35,680 nt of DNA from Planctomycetota bacterium (GTDB taxonomy: Bacteria; Planctomycetota; Planctomycetia; Pirellulales; Pirellulaceae), in assembly GCA_963204915.1 (NCBI GenBank), contig CAUJHS010000062.1, forward strand, positions 1-35,680, read 5' to 3'. Of this stretch, positions 1 to 9,674 are shown piece after piece. How positions within the stretch are numbered: position 1 is the stretch's first letter; every line of letters starts with the position of its first letter. Below the pieces are notes generated by a model. It was not told the DNA's origin. It searched no databases and was given only the letters and a program-made list of their open reading frames with translations. The position numbers and the translations under genes were made by a program.

Positions 1-334
1 GTTTACTTATTTCCTCTCGTGCGCCCTCAATGCCGTCAAAGGAGCCGCCAAAGGATAGCCCTGCATTCTTTTGTGTTACTTGCTTCATGAACTCATTCCA
101 CTTCTCAGCTGACTCAAGGGCTTTATCCGTCTTGTCGAACATCCCTTTTAGTATTGAAAGATCGCCGTTGAACTTAGTAAGCGCATTCTTCCATACCTTG
201 TTCTCGTCAAGATGCTCTTCTAGGTGACGTAGCTCTTGTTGTAATGTGTTTGCCAACTTCGGCTGACATTTATGACACGCTTCAATAGCACGCGATAGAG
301 CCGCCAATATACGAGTCATTTCTTCGAGCGTCGC
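1..334 (-). other. Variable C-terminal tip region of the RHS protein
   Basis: Coding sequence downstream of the conserved DPLGL motif. The visible tip (residues 2323-2433) is predicted helical and rich in Glu, Lys and Leu, with a CHKC pair near its start and a Gly-rich segment (LSFGGSFDG) near the window edge. The catalytic part, if there is one, lies outside the window. The low-GC stretch (about 45% over 1-480, against 65% in 541-600) begins slightly upstream, inside the end of the core. Confidence 0.7.
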
Positions 335-3300
335 TAATCCTAATGGATCGCAATGGCCAATTGGCCCACTATTTACGTATTCATAAAAGTTGCTACCTGA
401 AAAATAACCTAAGGGATCTCGCTGTAGAAACCGACCGCTAATGGGATCAGTAACCCGCCTTCTGTTCACAATCTTGTAAAAAGCTTCGTCGTGTTCAAGT
501 CCCTGATGCCCGATTTCATTGACTCCATACGCCTGCGTCACACCGGCCACCTTGAACCTCTGGCTGTTGGTCGTCGGCGCGTAGGCCAACGGGTCATTCG
601 TGCCGGGGCTGATGAAGACCTTCCGCTCGCCGTAGGGGGTGTACTCGTAGCGTTCGATCAGATCGGCGGCCGAGCCCTCGTCGCCGCTGTCGGGGGCCAC
701 GATGCCCAGCACGTTGAAGTTCGCATCCTGGCAGGCCCAGTAGAACGTCTCGCAGACCTGCTGCGTACCCGTGGTGGCTCCGTCTTCGTCCGCCGGGTCG
801 AGCGGGTCGTTGTTCAGGCCGATCTGCACGAGCTCGTCGATGTAGGCCAGGCCCCAGACGTGCTGCTTGAGCACGTTGCTCGACCCGTCCCTCGTCTCGA
901 TGTTCTGCCAGCCGGAGGTGTAGTAGTCGTGGTAGGTGCCGTCCAGGTCGGCGCTGTTCTTGACCTGGTGGCTGACCCGGCGGCCCGTGCCGTCGTAGGC
1001 GTTCTCCTGCACCACGCTGCCGCTTTGCAGCGTGCCCCCGGAATCACGGTAGCCTTTGGTGACTTTCACGAGGCGGTTCCACGCATCAAAACTGTACTTG
1101 AACACCCCATCATAGGTCAGGTTCCCCGTCAGGTCGTAGACAGGGGTCTCGTCGCCGAAGCCGTTGGCGTCCGCCGTATAAATGTCCTCGTGCTCCGTCG
1201 TCTCGTACGTCCCGTTGGCATCCCGATCGGTCTTGAGCACGAAGTCGTCCACATCCACCGGATAGCCCCGGCTCTCGAACCCGATCATCCCGCCGCCCTG
1301 CGCATACGCCGTCGAGCTCATACAGGCGCTCGTGCCGTTCCAGTCGCTGTCCGACGGCGCCGGGTCCCCGCTGGTCAGCCCGATCTCCTTCACCGTCACC
1401 GTCGTGCCGTTGTTGGTGATCCGCACCCACATGATCGTCGTCGAGCTGTTGTTGGAAGCGTTGGCCGAGGTCTGCGTCCGCGCGGGGTTGCTGAACTGGC
1501 CATTGGTCAGCTCCACCGCCTCCGGCGCCGCCTTCCCGTTGTAGTGGTAGAACATCACCCGGCTGTTGTTGTCCTGGTCCTGGCCGTTGAACAGGAACTC
1601 CGTCGTCGCCTGGTTGCTCGTCGCCCGCTTGACGCTGAACGTCGCCTCGAACCGCTTCGCTCTTACCCCCTTGAGGTAAATCGGGTCGCGCTGGCTCTGC
1701 GTCGAGCTCTCGCCCAGGGCCAGCCGGTCCGCCGGCTGCATGCTGATGTTGTAGCGGTAGTTGCTCCACCGCCCTAAGGTGTCCGCCTTCCTCCCGTTGA
1801 CCCAGACGTTGAACCCCCCGAACTCCGTGTCCGCCACCGTCGCGTAGAACCCGATCCGCCCGCTCGGATAGCCGTCGCTGAGGCTGACGTTGGCCACCTT
1901 CACCGTCGTCCACAGCGACCCGTTGTACTGTGTTCCGGCGCTGAAGGTCGAGGCCGTCTGATACACCACGTTCTTCGTGCCGCTGGTCACGTGATAGACC
2001 TTGTACTTCTGCTCGCCCAAATTGTGCACGCTGAGCCAGTAGTCGTTGGCCGACTTGTAGCCGAAGACCAGCCCCGCCTCGCCGGTCGTGGCCCCGGAAG
2101 GGAACTTGAAGTTGTACGTTATGCCCGCCGGGCCCGTGGCCTGGCCCAGCAGCACGATCGCCTCCGCCTGCGCCTCGCCCGCGTCCTGCACCACCGTCGT
2201 GATCGTCAGCTTGCCCGCGTGGGCCGTCTGCGTGTTGAACGCGTCCCCGCTGCCCATCTTCTCGAACTCCGCCGCCGTCCCCGTGCTCGAGAGGTTCGGC
2301 TTGGCCGTGTATTGCACCGTCTTTGAGCCCGTGTCCTTGCGCGTCAGAACCTCGTTGGCCTTGTTCACCGTGTTCTGCACCCAGTCGTACCAGCCCTCCG
2401 TCTTGCTCTGCACCGTCCCGTCCCACACATAGCTATCCGCGGGGTAATAGTGCTGCACCGCCTTCTGGTTGCCCGTGGGGTCCAGCGTCCACTTCTGCGA
2501 CTCGCTCATCCACAGCGTCCGCACCGCCGATTTGTCGCTCTTGATCTCGCCCGACTGGAACGTGGTGAGCCGATTCAGGCTGTCGTAGGCGTAGTACTGG
2601 CTGGAGCCCTTATAGGTCGTGTTCTCCGCGTACAAGCGGTTGCTGTTGCGGTCGTAGTCGTGATTAATGTTGTTGAGGTCGGCGGAGGCCCCGTAGTCGT
2701 ACCACTTCTGGGCAACCACCCGGCCGAAGCGGTCGATCCCCGCGAAGGTACCCGAGCTCTGGCCCCAGAGATCGAGCCGCACGTCCGGTGTCGGGTAGTC
2801 CTTCACGATCACCGACGAGAGGCCCAGGTACGTGTAGCCCGCGATCACGTTCACGTCATCCGTGCCTCGGGTGCCGGCGGTCGAGATCGCCGTCACGCGG
2901 TTGAGCACGTCGCCCATTCCGGAGGTGTCGCCCGCGTCGGCGTAGAGGTAGTTCACTTCGCGGCCGTTGGGGTAGGTGATCTTGTTGGGCCGGATCTGGT
3001 TGCTGCTGGAGCCGCCGGAGTCGTAGGCGTAGTCGACGTGCAGCGTGGAACCGTCTTTGGCCCCGTCGTGCTCCTGGTACTCGGTGGTGAGTTGGCCGAA
3101 GGTGTTGTAGGCCAGCTCGACCTCGTTAACCACGCTGCCGCTTCCGACGGTGGCGTGGTCGTAGCTGGTGACCTTCTTGAGCATGCCGCGGACCTCATAA
3201 GTGCGCGCGATGCGCTTGATGGCGTTGTCCACGCCCGAGCCGAATGCCGTCACGCGGTCCTGGGTCAAGCGGCCCAAGGCGTCGAAGTCGTAGTTATGAA

Positions 3301-6300
3301 TCGTCCCGGCCTGGTCCTTCCGTTCCGTCACCTCGCCCAGGCGGTTGTACTTAAGCTCCACGCGGTCGTAGATCGAGTCGGTCCCATTGCCCGAAAGGTT
3401 AGACGGGTCGTCCGAGTCAGGGTAAATGATGGCGCGCAGGAGCGCGTTACTAGCGATGTCCGAATCGGTGAGTGTGGTGCCGTACACGTAGGTGGTCACT
3501 TGGTCGTCGGCGTTGGAGGCCGCCTGCATCCGGGCAATCAGCGTCGCGATCTGTCCGTCGGCGTTGTAGGTGTAGCTGGTGGTCCGGTCCTTGTCCGCCG
3601 CCCCGGAAGTGGGGTCGCCGTCGTCGTAGTTCTCGACAACCTTGGTCCGCCGTCCCGCGTGGTCGAAGGTCAGGCGGGTTTCGATCGCCTTGGGGTCGAT
3701 GCTCTTGTACGCCTCGCCCGCGTCGTCGTACACCGTCGTGGTCACCAGCACCGTGTCCGACCGCGTGGGGGTCGTTGAAGGCCGCGTCAGCGGGTCGTCG
3801 GCGTTGGTGCCGTAGGCCGCGCTGGCGATCGGCCGGTCGATCCCGTCGTACCAGCTCGCGCTGTAGGAGACTCGCGCCTTGGGCTGGCTGCCGCTGATGG
3901 TGGTCAATTCGCCCGTACCGGTGGCGTTGTGGAGCCGCTGCCGCGAGGTCACCAGCGTCACGTTGCCCGCCGCGTCGTAGGCCGTCTCCGCCTGCTCGAG
4001 GATGGTGTCGCCGGTTACATCATCCGCGTCGGCGTAGTCGGTCTCGTCGGTGTCGTAGGCGATGTAGCTCTTGGTGACTCGGCCTACACCGTCGTAAACA
4101 TACTTTTTGAAGTTCTTTCCATTTCCTGCACCGATCGCTTTGATCGGGTTGCCGAAGGCGTCGAACCAGTTATTCGAGACCAGTACATTGCCCTGTGTAC
4201 CAGTCGACGGATCAATTGAATAACCGATGATCTGGTACACCCGGCCGCGGTCGTCGTACTTGGTCAGCCAGCGTCCAATCAAATTGCCCTCGGAAGTTGT
4301 GTCGTAACGACGCGTCTCGGTCACGCGGTCGAGGTTGTCGTAGTCGAACTTCGCATACGCATCCACCTCGCCGTTGACGTCCGTCCGGCGGTTCCGCCAG
4401 TCGTAGGCGTAGCTCGTGCTGCGCGTGGTGCTCCCATTGACGTGCAGCGTCGTCTGCGTGAGGTTGCCATCGCCCCCGTCGCTGCCGTTGTCGTACTCAT
4501 AGCCGGCCACCTGCTTCATGTTGTTGGAGCCCCCGGAACCATCCGGGTCGGTGGCCGTGGCGCCGCTGTCATTCGTGCCCACCCAGGTGCTCACTACCAA
4601 TCCCCGCGCATCGTACACCGTGCGGGTGATGGTCCCGCCGGGGGTCTTCACCTTCACCTGCCGCCCCAGGCTGTCGTAGGCCACATCGGTCTGATTGAAG
4701 TTGGTCCCGCTCGACCCCGCGCCCGACGAGGGGATGGTGTGGTAGAGCTTCGTGTAGTCCACGTGCCCGTGATCATCCCGGTGCGTCACCGACCAGCGCT
4801 GCCAGTCGGTCTGGCTAAACGTGTTGCCCGCGGCCAGCGCCCCGCTGCCCGTGCTGCGCTTGGAGACGATGACCTCCGTGGTCTTGCCGTTCTTGTCCAG
4901 CTTGGTGATCGTCACCGGGTTGACCAGCGTGTAGGTGTAGCTCGGACCCGAGCCGGTCGCGTAGCCCATGGCCGACCAGGTCTCGTCGTCCGTGCCGATC
5001 CCGTTCTCCTGGTGCACCATCCACGACGCGGTCCGCACCGTCGTGGCCGTGCCCGAGAGGTCCACCTCGTGCGAGGGACCCAGCGTCCGCGTCAATCGCC
5101 CGTGGTCGTCGTAGCTATAGTCGGTCACCAGGTGCAGCCCGCCGCTCCCGGGGTGGGTCCAGCCCGAGGGCTCGTCCGAAGTGGTCCCCGTGTTCACGTC
5201 CTCGATCCGCTGGCTCAGCGTCCCCAGCACCTCGTCATACACCGACCGCGTGATGAAGCCCCGCTCGTCCTTGCTCCAGGTCGTCCGGCCGTTCTCGTCA
5301 TAGACCTCGACCGTCGTGTCTGCCGTGCCCGAGCCGTTCTGGCTCGTCCCCACCACCGGCAGGGTCGTGGTCTTAGTCTTCTGGAGCGTGCTGCCGTCGT
5401 AGTAGGTGTAGGCGTAGCCGGTCTCGATCGTCACCGCGTCGTTGCTCGCGTCGGGGTAGACGATCCGCTTATCGATGAACCGGTCGGTCACGCCGTTGGA
5501 GTCGGTGAACTCCCCGTACTCGAGCTTCTCGAGCTTGATCTCCGTCCCCGTCTCACCGTGCTTGATCTTCGTGTAGGAGTTCCAGTTCTCCACCGCCCCG
5601 TTAGGGATGTCGTCGGCGGCGTAGGTCTCCTGGATATAGATCACCCCCGCCGAGTCGGCCAGGTACTCGTAGTTGCCGTCCACCTTGTGCAGGAGGTCGT
5701 TGTAATCGTCGTCGTACCCGGTCACCGCCGGGCCCTTGGCCGAGAGCGAGAGGTGGCAGCCCGCCGAGCGCTTGTTGAAGTGGTGCCACTTATCGCCGGT
5801 CGAGACGTCCTCATAGACCTTCAGCATCACCCGGCCCTCGGCGTTGGTGTACACCGTGTCGGTGTTGCCATCGGCGTGCGTCACCACCGTCTTGACCTTC
5901 CAGGCGTTCTCCGGGTCGGTCGGGGTCCCGTAGTGGCTGTTGGTGCTGTAGACGAACGTGTCCGACGCGTCGCCCCCGCCGCACGAGCCGCAACCCCCGG
6001 AAGCCACCTCCTTGGTCACCGCCTTGTAGAAGGCGTTGCCGCTGTCGGTCTCGTACTCGAAGTAATAGTCTGCAAAGCCGCCGACCACCGTGTCGGTCGC
6101 GGTCAGCGGATCGTTGCTCACGTCGAGCCGACGATACGCCTCCGGTCCCACCACGTACTTGAGCTGGTGCGCCACCCCGTGGTCGTCACCGCTCTTGTGC
6201 CAGCGGTACATCGACGTCTTCGTGTCCGTCCAGCCCCCGCTCCCGTCGGGCACCTGGTTCGTCACCGTCTTCAGGTCCCGCGTCGAGCCGAACGTGTCCG

Positions 6301-7300
6301 TGCTGACGTAGTACGTGTAGCTGACCTTCTGCAGGTCCGTCCAGCTCCCGGCGCCGACCTTCCGCCGCATCTTCGCGGTCTGCACCAGGCCGCTCGCCTC
6401 CCCGCTGGAGTAGTAGGTGTAAACCAGCGAGTTGGTCACCGTCGAGCCACCGAAGACCCCGATCTCCTGGATCTCGTCAGGCTTGTTGCCGGTGTAGGAG
6501 AGCACCTGCGTGGTCTTGCCCCAGGGATCGGTCGAGCTCTTGAACTTCCCCGCCAGGCTCCCCTGATCGAAGTCGTAGATCTTGAAGACGAAGTCCCCCG
6601 GGGCCGTCGTGATCGTCAGCACGAAGACCTCTTCTACGTCGTCGTGCGTCAGCTTGATCCACCCGTATCCGGGCTTGAGGTTCACCCAGCCCGGGCCGCC
6701 GTTGGCGGCGAAGGCATAGAGCGTCCCGTCCGGGAAGGGGATCGCAATCACCTCGCCCGGCAGTGTGGGATTCACGTCGATCGCAAAGGGATATCCCGGG
6801 CCGTACGTCCACCAGTTGTAGCCGTTGAGCCCCTCGAAGTCCGAGCCCGACTCGCTGAGGTTGCTGTACGAACGCCAGTGGTTCAGCTCGCTCCACGGCG
6901 CCGGCTTGTCCAGGTCCTGAACCTTGAACAGCGCCCGGCCACTACCGTAAAGGACTGGCTTCTTCGTCGCCGCCTCGATGTCTTCCTTCGAGCAGACCTC
7001 ACCCGCCTCGCCCCGCATCTTCGCCTTCACGTAAAACGTGAGATTCCCCTCGCTGTTGCACCCCTTGCAGCAGTTCGGGTCCGCCAACGCCACCGTCGGG
7101 TCCGCGTCCGGGCACGCTACCGCCAGCCCCACGAACACCAGCGTCACCAGCGACATCCACCAACACGCCCAGTTCAGCTGCAGGCGCGTCAGGGGGCGCG
7201 AAGCGAGATGCACTCTCGGGGAAGGACGACCGCTCGCCCCCATCCGTTCGGTACCCAGACGCAATACCATCCCACGTCGGCTTCCCGTCATTCCTGGCAT
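1..7300 (-). CDS. RHS/YD-repeat polymorphic-toxin-type protein, 3' end beyond window
   Basis: A very large RHS-family protein, open for 2433 codons from ATG at 7300 and continuing past base 1. The start has a good ribosome site (AGGGG, 6 bases upstream). The N-terminus has a basic segment and a hydrophobic stretch (about residues 40-57), ending near a Cys that could be a lipid-attachment or signal-cleavage site. Dozens of YD repeats follow, for example YDSLGRQV, YDWRNRRT and YDDRGRVY. A jelly-roll/LamG-like insertion lies at about 1190-2330. The RHS core ends with GRFLQRDPLGY (residues 2289-2299) and DPLGL (2318-2322), after which 111 residues of a helical, charged C-terminal tip are visible. 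In RHS proteins this tip is usually the toxin or variable domain; I do not recognise this one. The gene starts 61 bases after the 759-aa gene with no clear terminator between, so it is probably co-transcribed. Confidence 0.95.
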   Translation of the reverse strand, partial: MPGMTGSRRGMVLRLGTERMGASGRPSPRVHLASRPLTRLQLNWACWWMSLVTLVFVGLAVACPDADPTVALADPNCCKGCNSEGNLTFYVKAKMRGEAGEVCSKEDIEAATKKPVLYGSGRALFKVQDLDKPAPWSELNHWRSYSNLSESGSDFEGLNGYNWWTYGPGYPFAIDVNPTLPGEVIAIPFPDGTLYAFAANGGPGWVNLKPGYGWIKLTHDDVEEVFVLTITTAPGDFVFKIYDFDQGSLAGKFKSSTDPWGKTTQVLSYTGNKPDEIQEIGVFGGSTVTNSLVYTYYSSGEASGLVQTAKMRRKVGAGSWTDLQKVSYTYYVSTDTFGSTRDLKTVTNQVPDGSGGWTDTKTSMYRWHKSGDDHGVAHQLKYVVGPEAYRRLDVSNDPLTATDTVVGGFADYYFEYETDSGNAFYKAVTKEVASGGCGSCGGGDASDTFVYSTNSHYGTPTDPENAWKVKTVVTHADGNTDTVYTNAEGRVMLKVYEDVSTGDKWHHFNKRSAGCHLSLSAKGPAVTGYDDDYNDLLHKVDGNYEYLADSAGVIYIQETYAADDIPNGAVENWNSYTKIKHGETGTEIKLEKLEYGEFTDSNGVTDRFIDKRIVYPDASNDAVTIETGYAYTYYDGSTLQKTKTTTLPVVGTSQNGSGTADTTVEVYDENGRTTWSKDERGFITRSVYDEVLGTLSQRIEDVNTGTTSDEPSGWTHPGSGGLHLVTDYSYDDHGRLTRTLGPSHEVDLSGTATTVRTASWMVHQENGIGTDDETWSAMGYATGSGPSYTYTLVNPVTITKLDKNGKTTEVIVSKRSTGSGALAAGNTFSQTDWQRWSVTHRDDHGHVDYTKLYHTIPSSGAGSSGTNFNQTDVAYDSLGRQVKVKTPGGTITRTVYDARGLVVSTWVGTNDSGATATDPDGSGGSNNMKQVAGYEYDNGSDGGDGNLTQTTLHVNGSTTRSTSYAYDWRNRRTDVNGEVDAYAKFDYDNLDRVTETRRYDTTSEGNLIGRWLTKYDDRGRVYQIIGYSIDPSTGTQGNVLVSNNWFDAFGNPIKAIGAGNGKNFKKYVYDGVGRVTKSYIAYDTDETDYADADDVTGDTILEQAETAYDAAGNVTLVTSRQRLHNATGTGELTTISGSQPKARVSYSASWYDGIDRPIASAAYGTNADDPLTRPSTTPTRSDTVLVTTTVYDDAGEAYKSIDPKAIETRLTFDHAGRRTKVVENYDDGDPTSGAADKDRTTSYTYNADGQIATLIARMQAASNADDQVTTYVYGTTLTDSDIASNALLRAIIYPDSDDPSNLSGNGTDSIYDRVELKYNRLGEVTERKDQAGTIHNYDFDALGRLTQDRVTAFGSGVDNAIKRIARTYEVRGMLKKVTSYDHATVGSGSVVNEVELAYNTFGQLTTEYQEHDGAKDGSTLHVDYAYDSGGSSSNQIRPNKITYPNGREVNYLYADAGDTSGMGDVLNRVTAISTAGTRGTDDVNVIAGYTYLGLSSVIVKDYPTPDVRLDLWGQSSGTFAGIDRFGRVVAQKWYDYGASADLNNINHDYDRNSNRLYAENTTYKGSSQYYAYDSLNRLTTFQSGEIKSDKSAVRTLWMSESQKWTLDPTGNQKAVQHYYPADSYVWDGTVQSKTEGWYDWVQNTVNKANEVLTRKDTGSKTVQYTAKPNLSSTGTAAEFEKMGSGDAFNTQTAHAGKLTITTVVQDAGEAQAEAIVLLGQATGPAGITYNFKFPSGATTGEAGLVFGYKSANDYWLSVHNLGEQKYKVYHVTSGTKNVVYQTASTFSAGTQYNGSLWTTVKVANVSLSDGYPSGRIGFYATVADTEFGGFNVWVNGRKADTLGRWSNYRYNISMQPADRLALGESSTQSQRDPIYLKGVRAKRFEATFSVKRATSNQATTEFLFNGQDQDNNSRVMFYHYNGKAAPEAVELTNGQFSNPARTQTSANASNNSSTTIMWVRITNNGTTVTVKEIGLTSGDPAPSDSDWNGTSACMSSTAYAQGGGMIGFESRGYPVDVDDFVLKTDRDANGTYETTEHEDIYTADANGFGDETPVYDLTGNLTYDGVFKYSFDAWNRLVKVTKGYRDSGGTLQSGSVVQENAYDGTGRRVSHQVKNSADLDGTYHDYYTSGWQNIETRDGSSNVLKQHVWGLAYIDELVQIGLNNDPLDPADEDGATTGTQQVCETFYWACQDANFNVLGIVAPDSGDEGSAADLIERYEYTPYGERKVFISPGTNDPLAYAPTTNSQRFKVAGVTQAYGVNEIGHQGLEHDEAFYKIVNRRRVTDPISGRFLQRDPLGYFSGSNFYEYVNSGPIGHCDPLGLATLEEMTRILAALSRAIEACHKCQPKLANTLQQELRHLEEHLDENKVWKNALTKFNGDLSILKGMFDKTDKALESAEKWNEFMKQVTQKNAGLSFGGSFDGIEGAREEISK

Positions 7301-7361
7301 ACTCAACCCCTAATCTAGGTGTGCAACGATCTAACCACCCGCATCCGCTCTCACCGCAGAC

Positions 7362-9641
7362 TTACCGCAGAGATGACAGCGCCTCTCGCGTCTGATCTAT
7401 CTGCTTCTGTAGTGACTGGCGCGCCTCCAGCGAATGATGCTTTTCCTGGCTGATCACCAGCTGCGTTTGCAAAAGATCCAACTGACCTTCCAGGCGGCGA
7501 CGATCACGCTGGCGAGCCTCTTGGGCCACACGAATTGAAAATGCCTGTCGCGACGATTCGATCCAACGACGCAAGCCATCAACACCTTGTCGATCCACAT
7601 TGTCTGAAAAACTCATGCTGTCGAGCACAGAGGTCGCCTCCTCGAACTGACCCGAAAACACGAGACGGCTCACCAGATAATTCGTAACCATGAACCGACC
7701 GCGATCCGACTCCGCGGACGCCATCGCCTCGTCGATGAATTCCCGACCCGAGAGCGGCGCTCGATCCCAATATTCGAGTTCCTCCGCGAACGACCGCCCC
7801 AAGAGCCACTCTGCTCGCTGGTCGCCACCAAGGCTGCTATTGGTAAGTTGTTGATCAAGCTCTTTCCTCCACCCCGCCAACTCACCGCGCATCTTCCGGA
7901 TGGTGCCCCACAGCTTCAGCGCGGTGAAGCGCTCCATAGGTTCGGCGCTATGGAGTTTTGCTTCGATGGCCTGCTGCGGCCCCGGTTCACCCAACGGCGT
8001 GGCCAGCAGCATGTAGTAGTTCCATGGAGAATCAGTCTGCTCCAGTGCTGCAAGCTTGGCGAGATTCGCCGCTAGAGCCTCCCCAAATCGGGAATACCCA
8101 GTCAAAAACTCGCCTTCTTTCTGAGGGTCGCACGCCAAAATGCAGGAAGCAAGTGCAGCCAGGTCAGTGGCTGCAACATCACGAAGGTTTTTGGTCTCGA
8201 CCAGGAGTTGGCGGTAACGGGCCAAGGTTTCTGACTTGGCTTGCTCAGCTTTACCAACCCGCCGGAGGTACTGAATTCGAATGAGCAAGTCGGAAATGGA
8301 TGGTGATGCGACCAGTGGCCTGCCCGTCACTGACTCTGCTAGTTTGCACAGATCAGCCTGTGGCTGTTGCACGGGCTCTTCGGTGACAATTCCCCACACG
8401 AGGGGATAGAACACGTCGGCAAAAGTCGCCAACCGTGTACCGTCGAATTGCAGGTATTTAGTTAGGAGTGTTGCGGCCAATTCGTTGTGTTGAACGGCCA
8501 CCAAAGCCGCCCCGGCATCGGCAATCTGAGCATGAGGAAGCGCCAGCATGTCTTGCTGTTTGCCGGTAATGCGTTCAAAAACCGCCTTGGCCAAAATCTC
8601 TCGCCGCGCGGAAGACATCTGGCCACCCAAATTAATAATGCTCTTTACCCACCGCGCCTGATCGGCCGTCGCCGCCTTGCTGCTCGGGTCGAGGCCGATG
8701 GCCCAGAGGTGTTCAGACAAAAGCGATTTGGCTTTGCTCACCGCGGCCTGTTTAGAGTCCGACGGTAAATCACGAAACAGATCAACAAAGAACTGGCTCT
8801 GCGTCGAGGCATCAACCTCTTTCCAAGCCTGCGTATGATTAACCCAACTGGCCGTAAGCAGACTGGTCGATCCAGCTTCCCTCTCCAATCGGTCCAATGT
8901 CTTGGCGAAGACACTCCACTCCGCCGAACTCAAACTTCCAATGACTTCGTCGTTAGAAAGATTGTTGGAGATCAAGGCCTCGCGCGTGCGGATTCGTTGT
9001 TGCTCGTTGAGGAGCTTCGATCCTTGGTCGAGGTCAACGAGATACACTTTGTACGTGTCCTTGTGGAGCTTGGCGCCTTTGGTCAAGGCCGTGGCGACGC
9101 CATCACCAATCAGCCCCTGAGCCTTTCGGACAAGTGGGTCGCGCAAGCCGCTCTTAGCCAACGCCTGTCCTAGCCAAATCAGTTCCGTGATCTTTAGATT
9201 TTTGGCAGCGCTGCTCTGAATCACCCACCGACTCATCCAGCGCGCAGCCTCTTCTGTCGAGCCATTAAGCGAAGACCAGGCCGGCACGGCGGCCTTGAGT
9301 TCCGGATATCCAAGGGCTTCGAGAACACCCGGGGTTTCCACGACGGTTTTCGTTAATTCGCCTCGGAGTGCGTCGCGATCCTTCCATGAGGACGCCTCCG
9401 CCACGCGCTGCACGTCCTCAAAAACGGCAACCTTGTTCGCCTTGGCAAACGTCTCGCTGTCGCGCAGCACGGCCTGCAATTGGTCAAGCTTTATCCCTTG
9501 CGCTGCCGGCACAGGTTTAGACGGCTCGCCAGCCCACAAAGACAACCCTCCCCCAACCGTGATCAGCAGCGCCGTTGCACAAAGAGCTACGCGCTGAATC
9601 GCGGACCAGTTCCAACCAGCTCTCTTGAATTGCGCATCCAT
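7362..9641 (-). CDS. Exported helical protein of unknown function, paralogue of its upstream neighbour
   Basis: A 759-aa protein starting at ATG 9641 with an upstream AGGT-type ribosome site 7 bases away. Residues 1-40 contain a signal sequence or anchor (basic start, then a hydrophobic stretch at 18-36) followed by a Pro-rich linker, so the protein should act outside the cytoplasm. The rest looks like an alpha-solenoid of short helices, ending in a charged coiled coil (last ~55 residues). Its C-terminal half aligns clearly with the C-terminal end of the 1716-aa protein encoded just upstream, including shared segments such as WDRAPLSG, CILACD/CILYCD and the coiled coil. The gap to that gene is 33 bases, so they are likely co-transcribed. 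I recognise no enzyme motif and give no function. Confidence 0.85.
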   Translation of the reverse strand: MDAQFKRAGWNWSAIQRVALCATALLITVGGGLSLWAGEPSKPVPAAQGIKLDQLQAVLRDSETFAKANKVAVFEDVQRVAEASSWKDRDALRGELTKTVVETPGVLEALGYPELKAAVPAWSSLNGSTEEAARWMSRWVIQSSAAKNLKITELIWLGQALAKSGLRDPLVRKAQGLIGDGVATALTKGAKLHKDTYKVYLVDLDQGSKLLNEQQRIRTREALISNNLSNDEVIGSLSSAEWSVFAKTLDRLEREAGSTSLLTASWVNHTQAWKEVDASTQSQFFVDLFRDLPSDSKQAAVSKAKSLLSEHLWAIGLDPSSKAATADQARWVKSIINLGGQMSSARREILAKAVFERITGKQQDMLALPHAQIADAGAALVAVQHNELAATLLTKYLQFDGTRLATFADVFYPLVWGIVTEEPVQQPQADLCKLAESVTGRPLVASPSISDLLIRIQYLRRVGKAEQAKSETLARYRQLLVETKNLRDVAATDLAALASCILACDPQKEGEFLTGYSRFGEALAANLAKLAALEQTDSPWNYYMLLATPLGEPGPQQAIEAKLHSAEPMERFTALKLWGTIRKMRGELAGWRKELDQQLTNSSLGGDQRAEWLLGRSFAEELEYWDRAPLSGREFIDEAMASAESDRGRFMVTNYLVSRLVFSGQFEEATSVLDSMSFSDNVDRQGVDGLRRWIESSRQAFSIRVAQEARQRDRRRLEGQLDLLQTQLVISQEKHHSLEARQSLQKQIDQTREALSSLR

Positions 9642-9674
9642 GTGCGAGACCTCGTATTAAGTTGCCTCTGTCCA

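Noticed and set aside
491-3778. Long open frames opposite and overlapping the RHS gene (491-1777 and 2450-3778 plus, 1110-2426 minus)
   Set aside because: Low-complexity translations without family features; codon-phase shadows of the RHS frame.
4442-7318. Plus-strand open frame of 958 codons opposite the RHS gene
   Set aside because: It is rich in Arg, Val and His with no recognisable motifs and is the mirror of a high-GC coding strand; the minus-strand frame shows clear YD repeats throughout.
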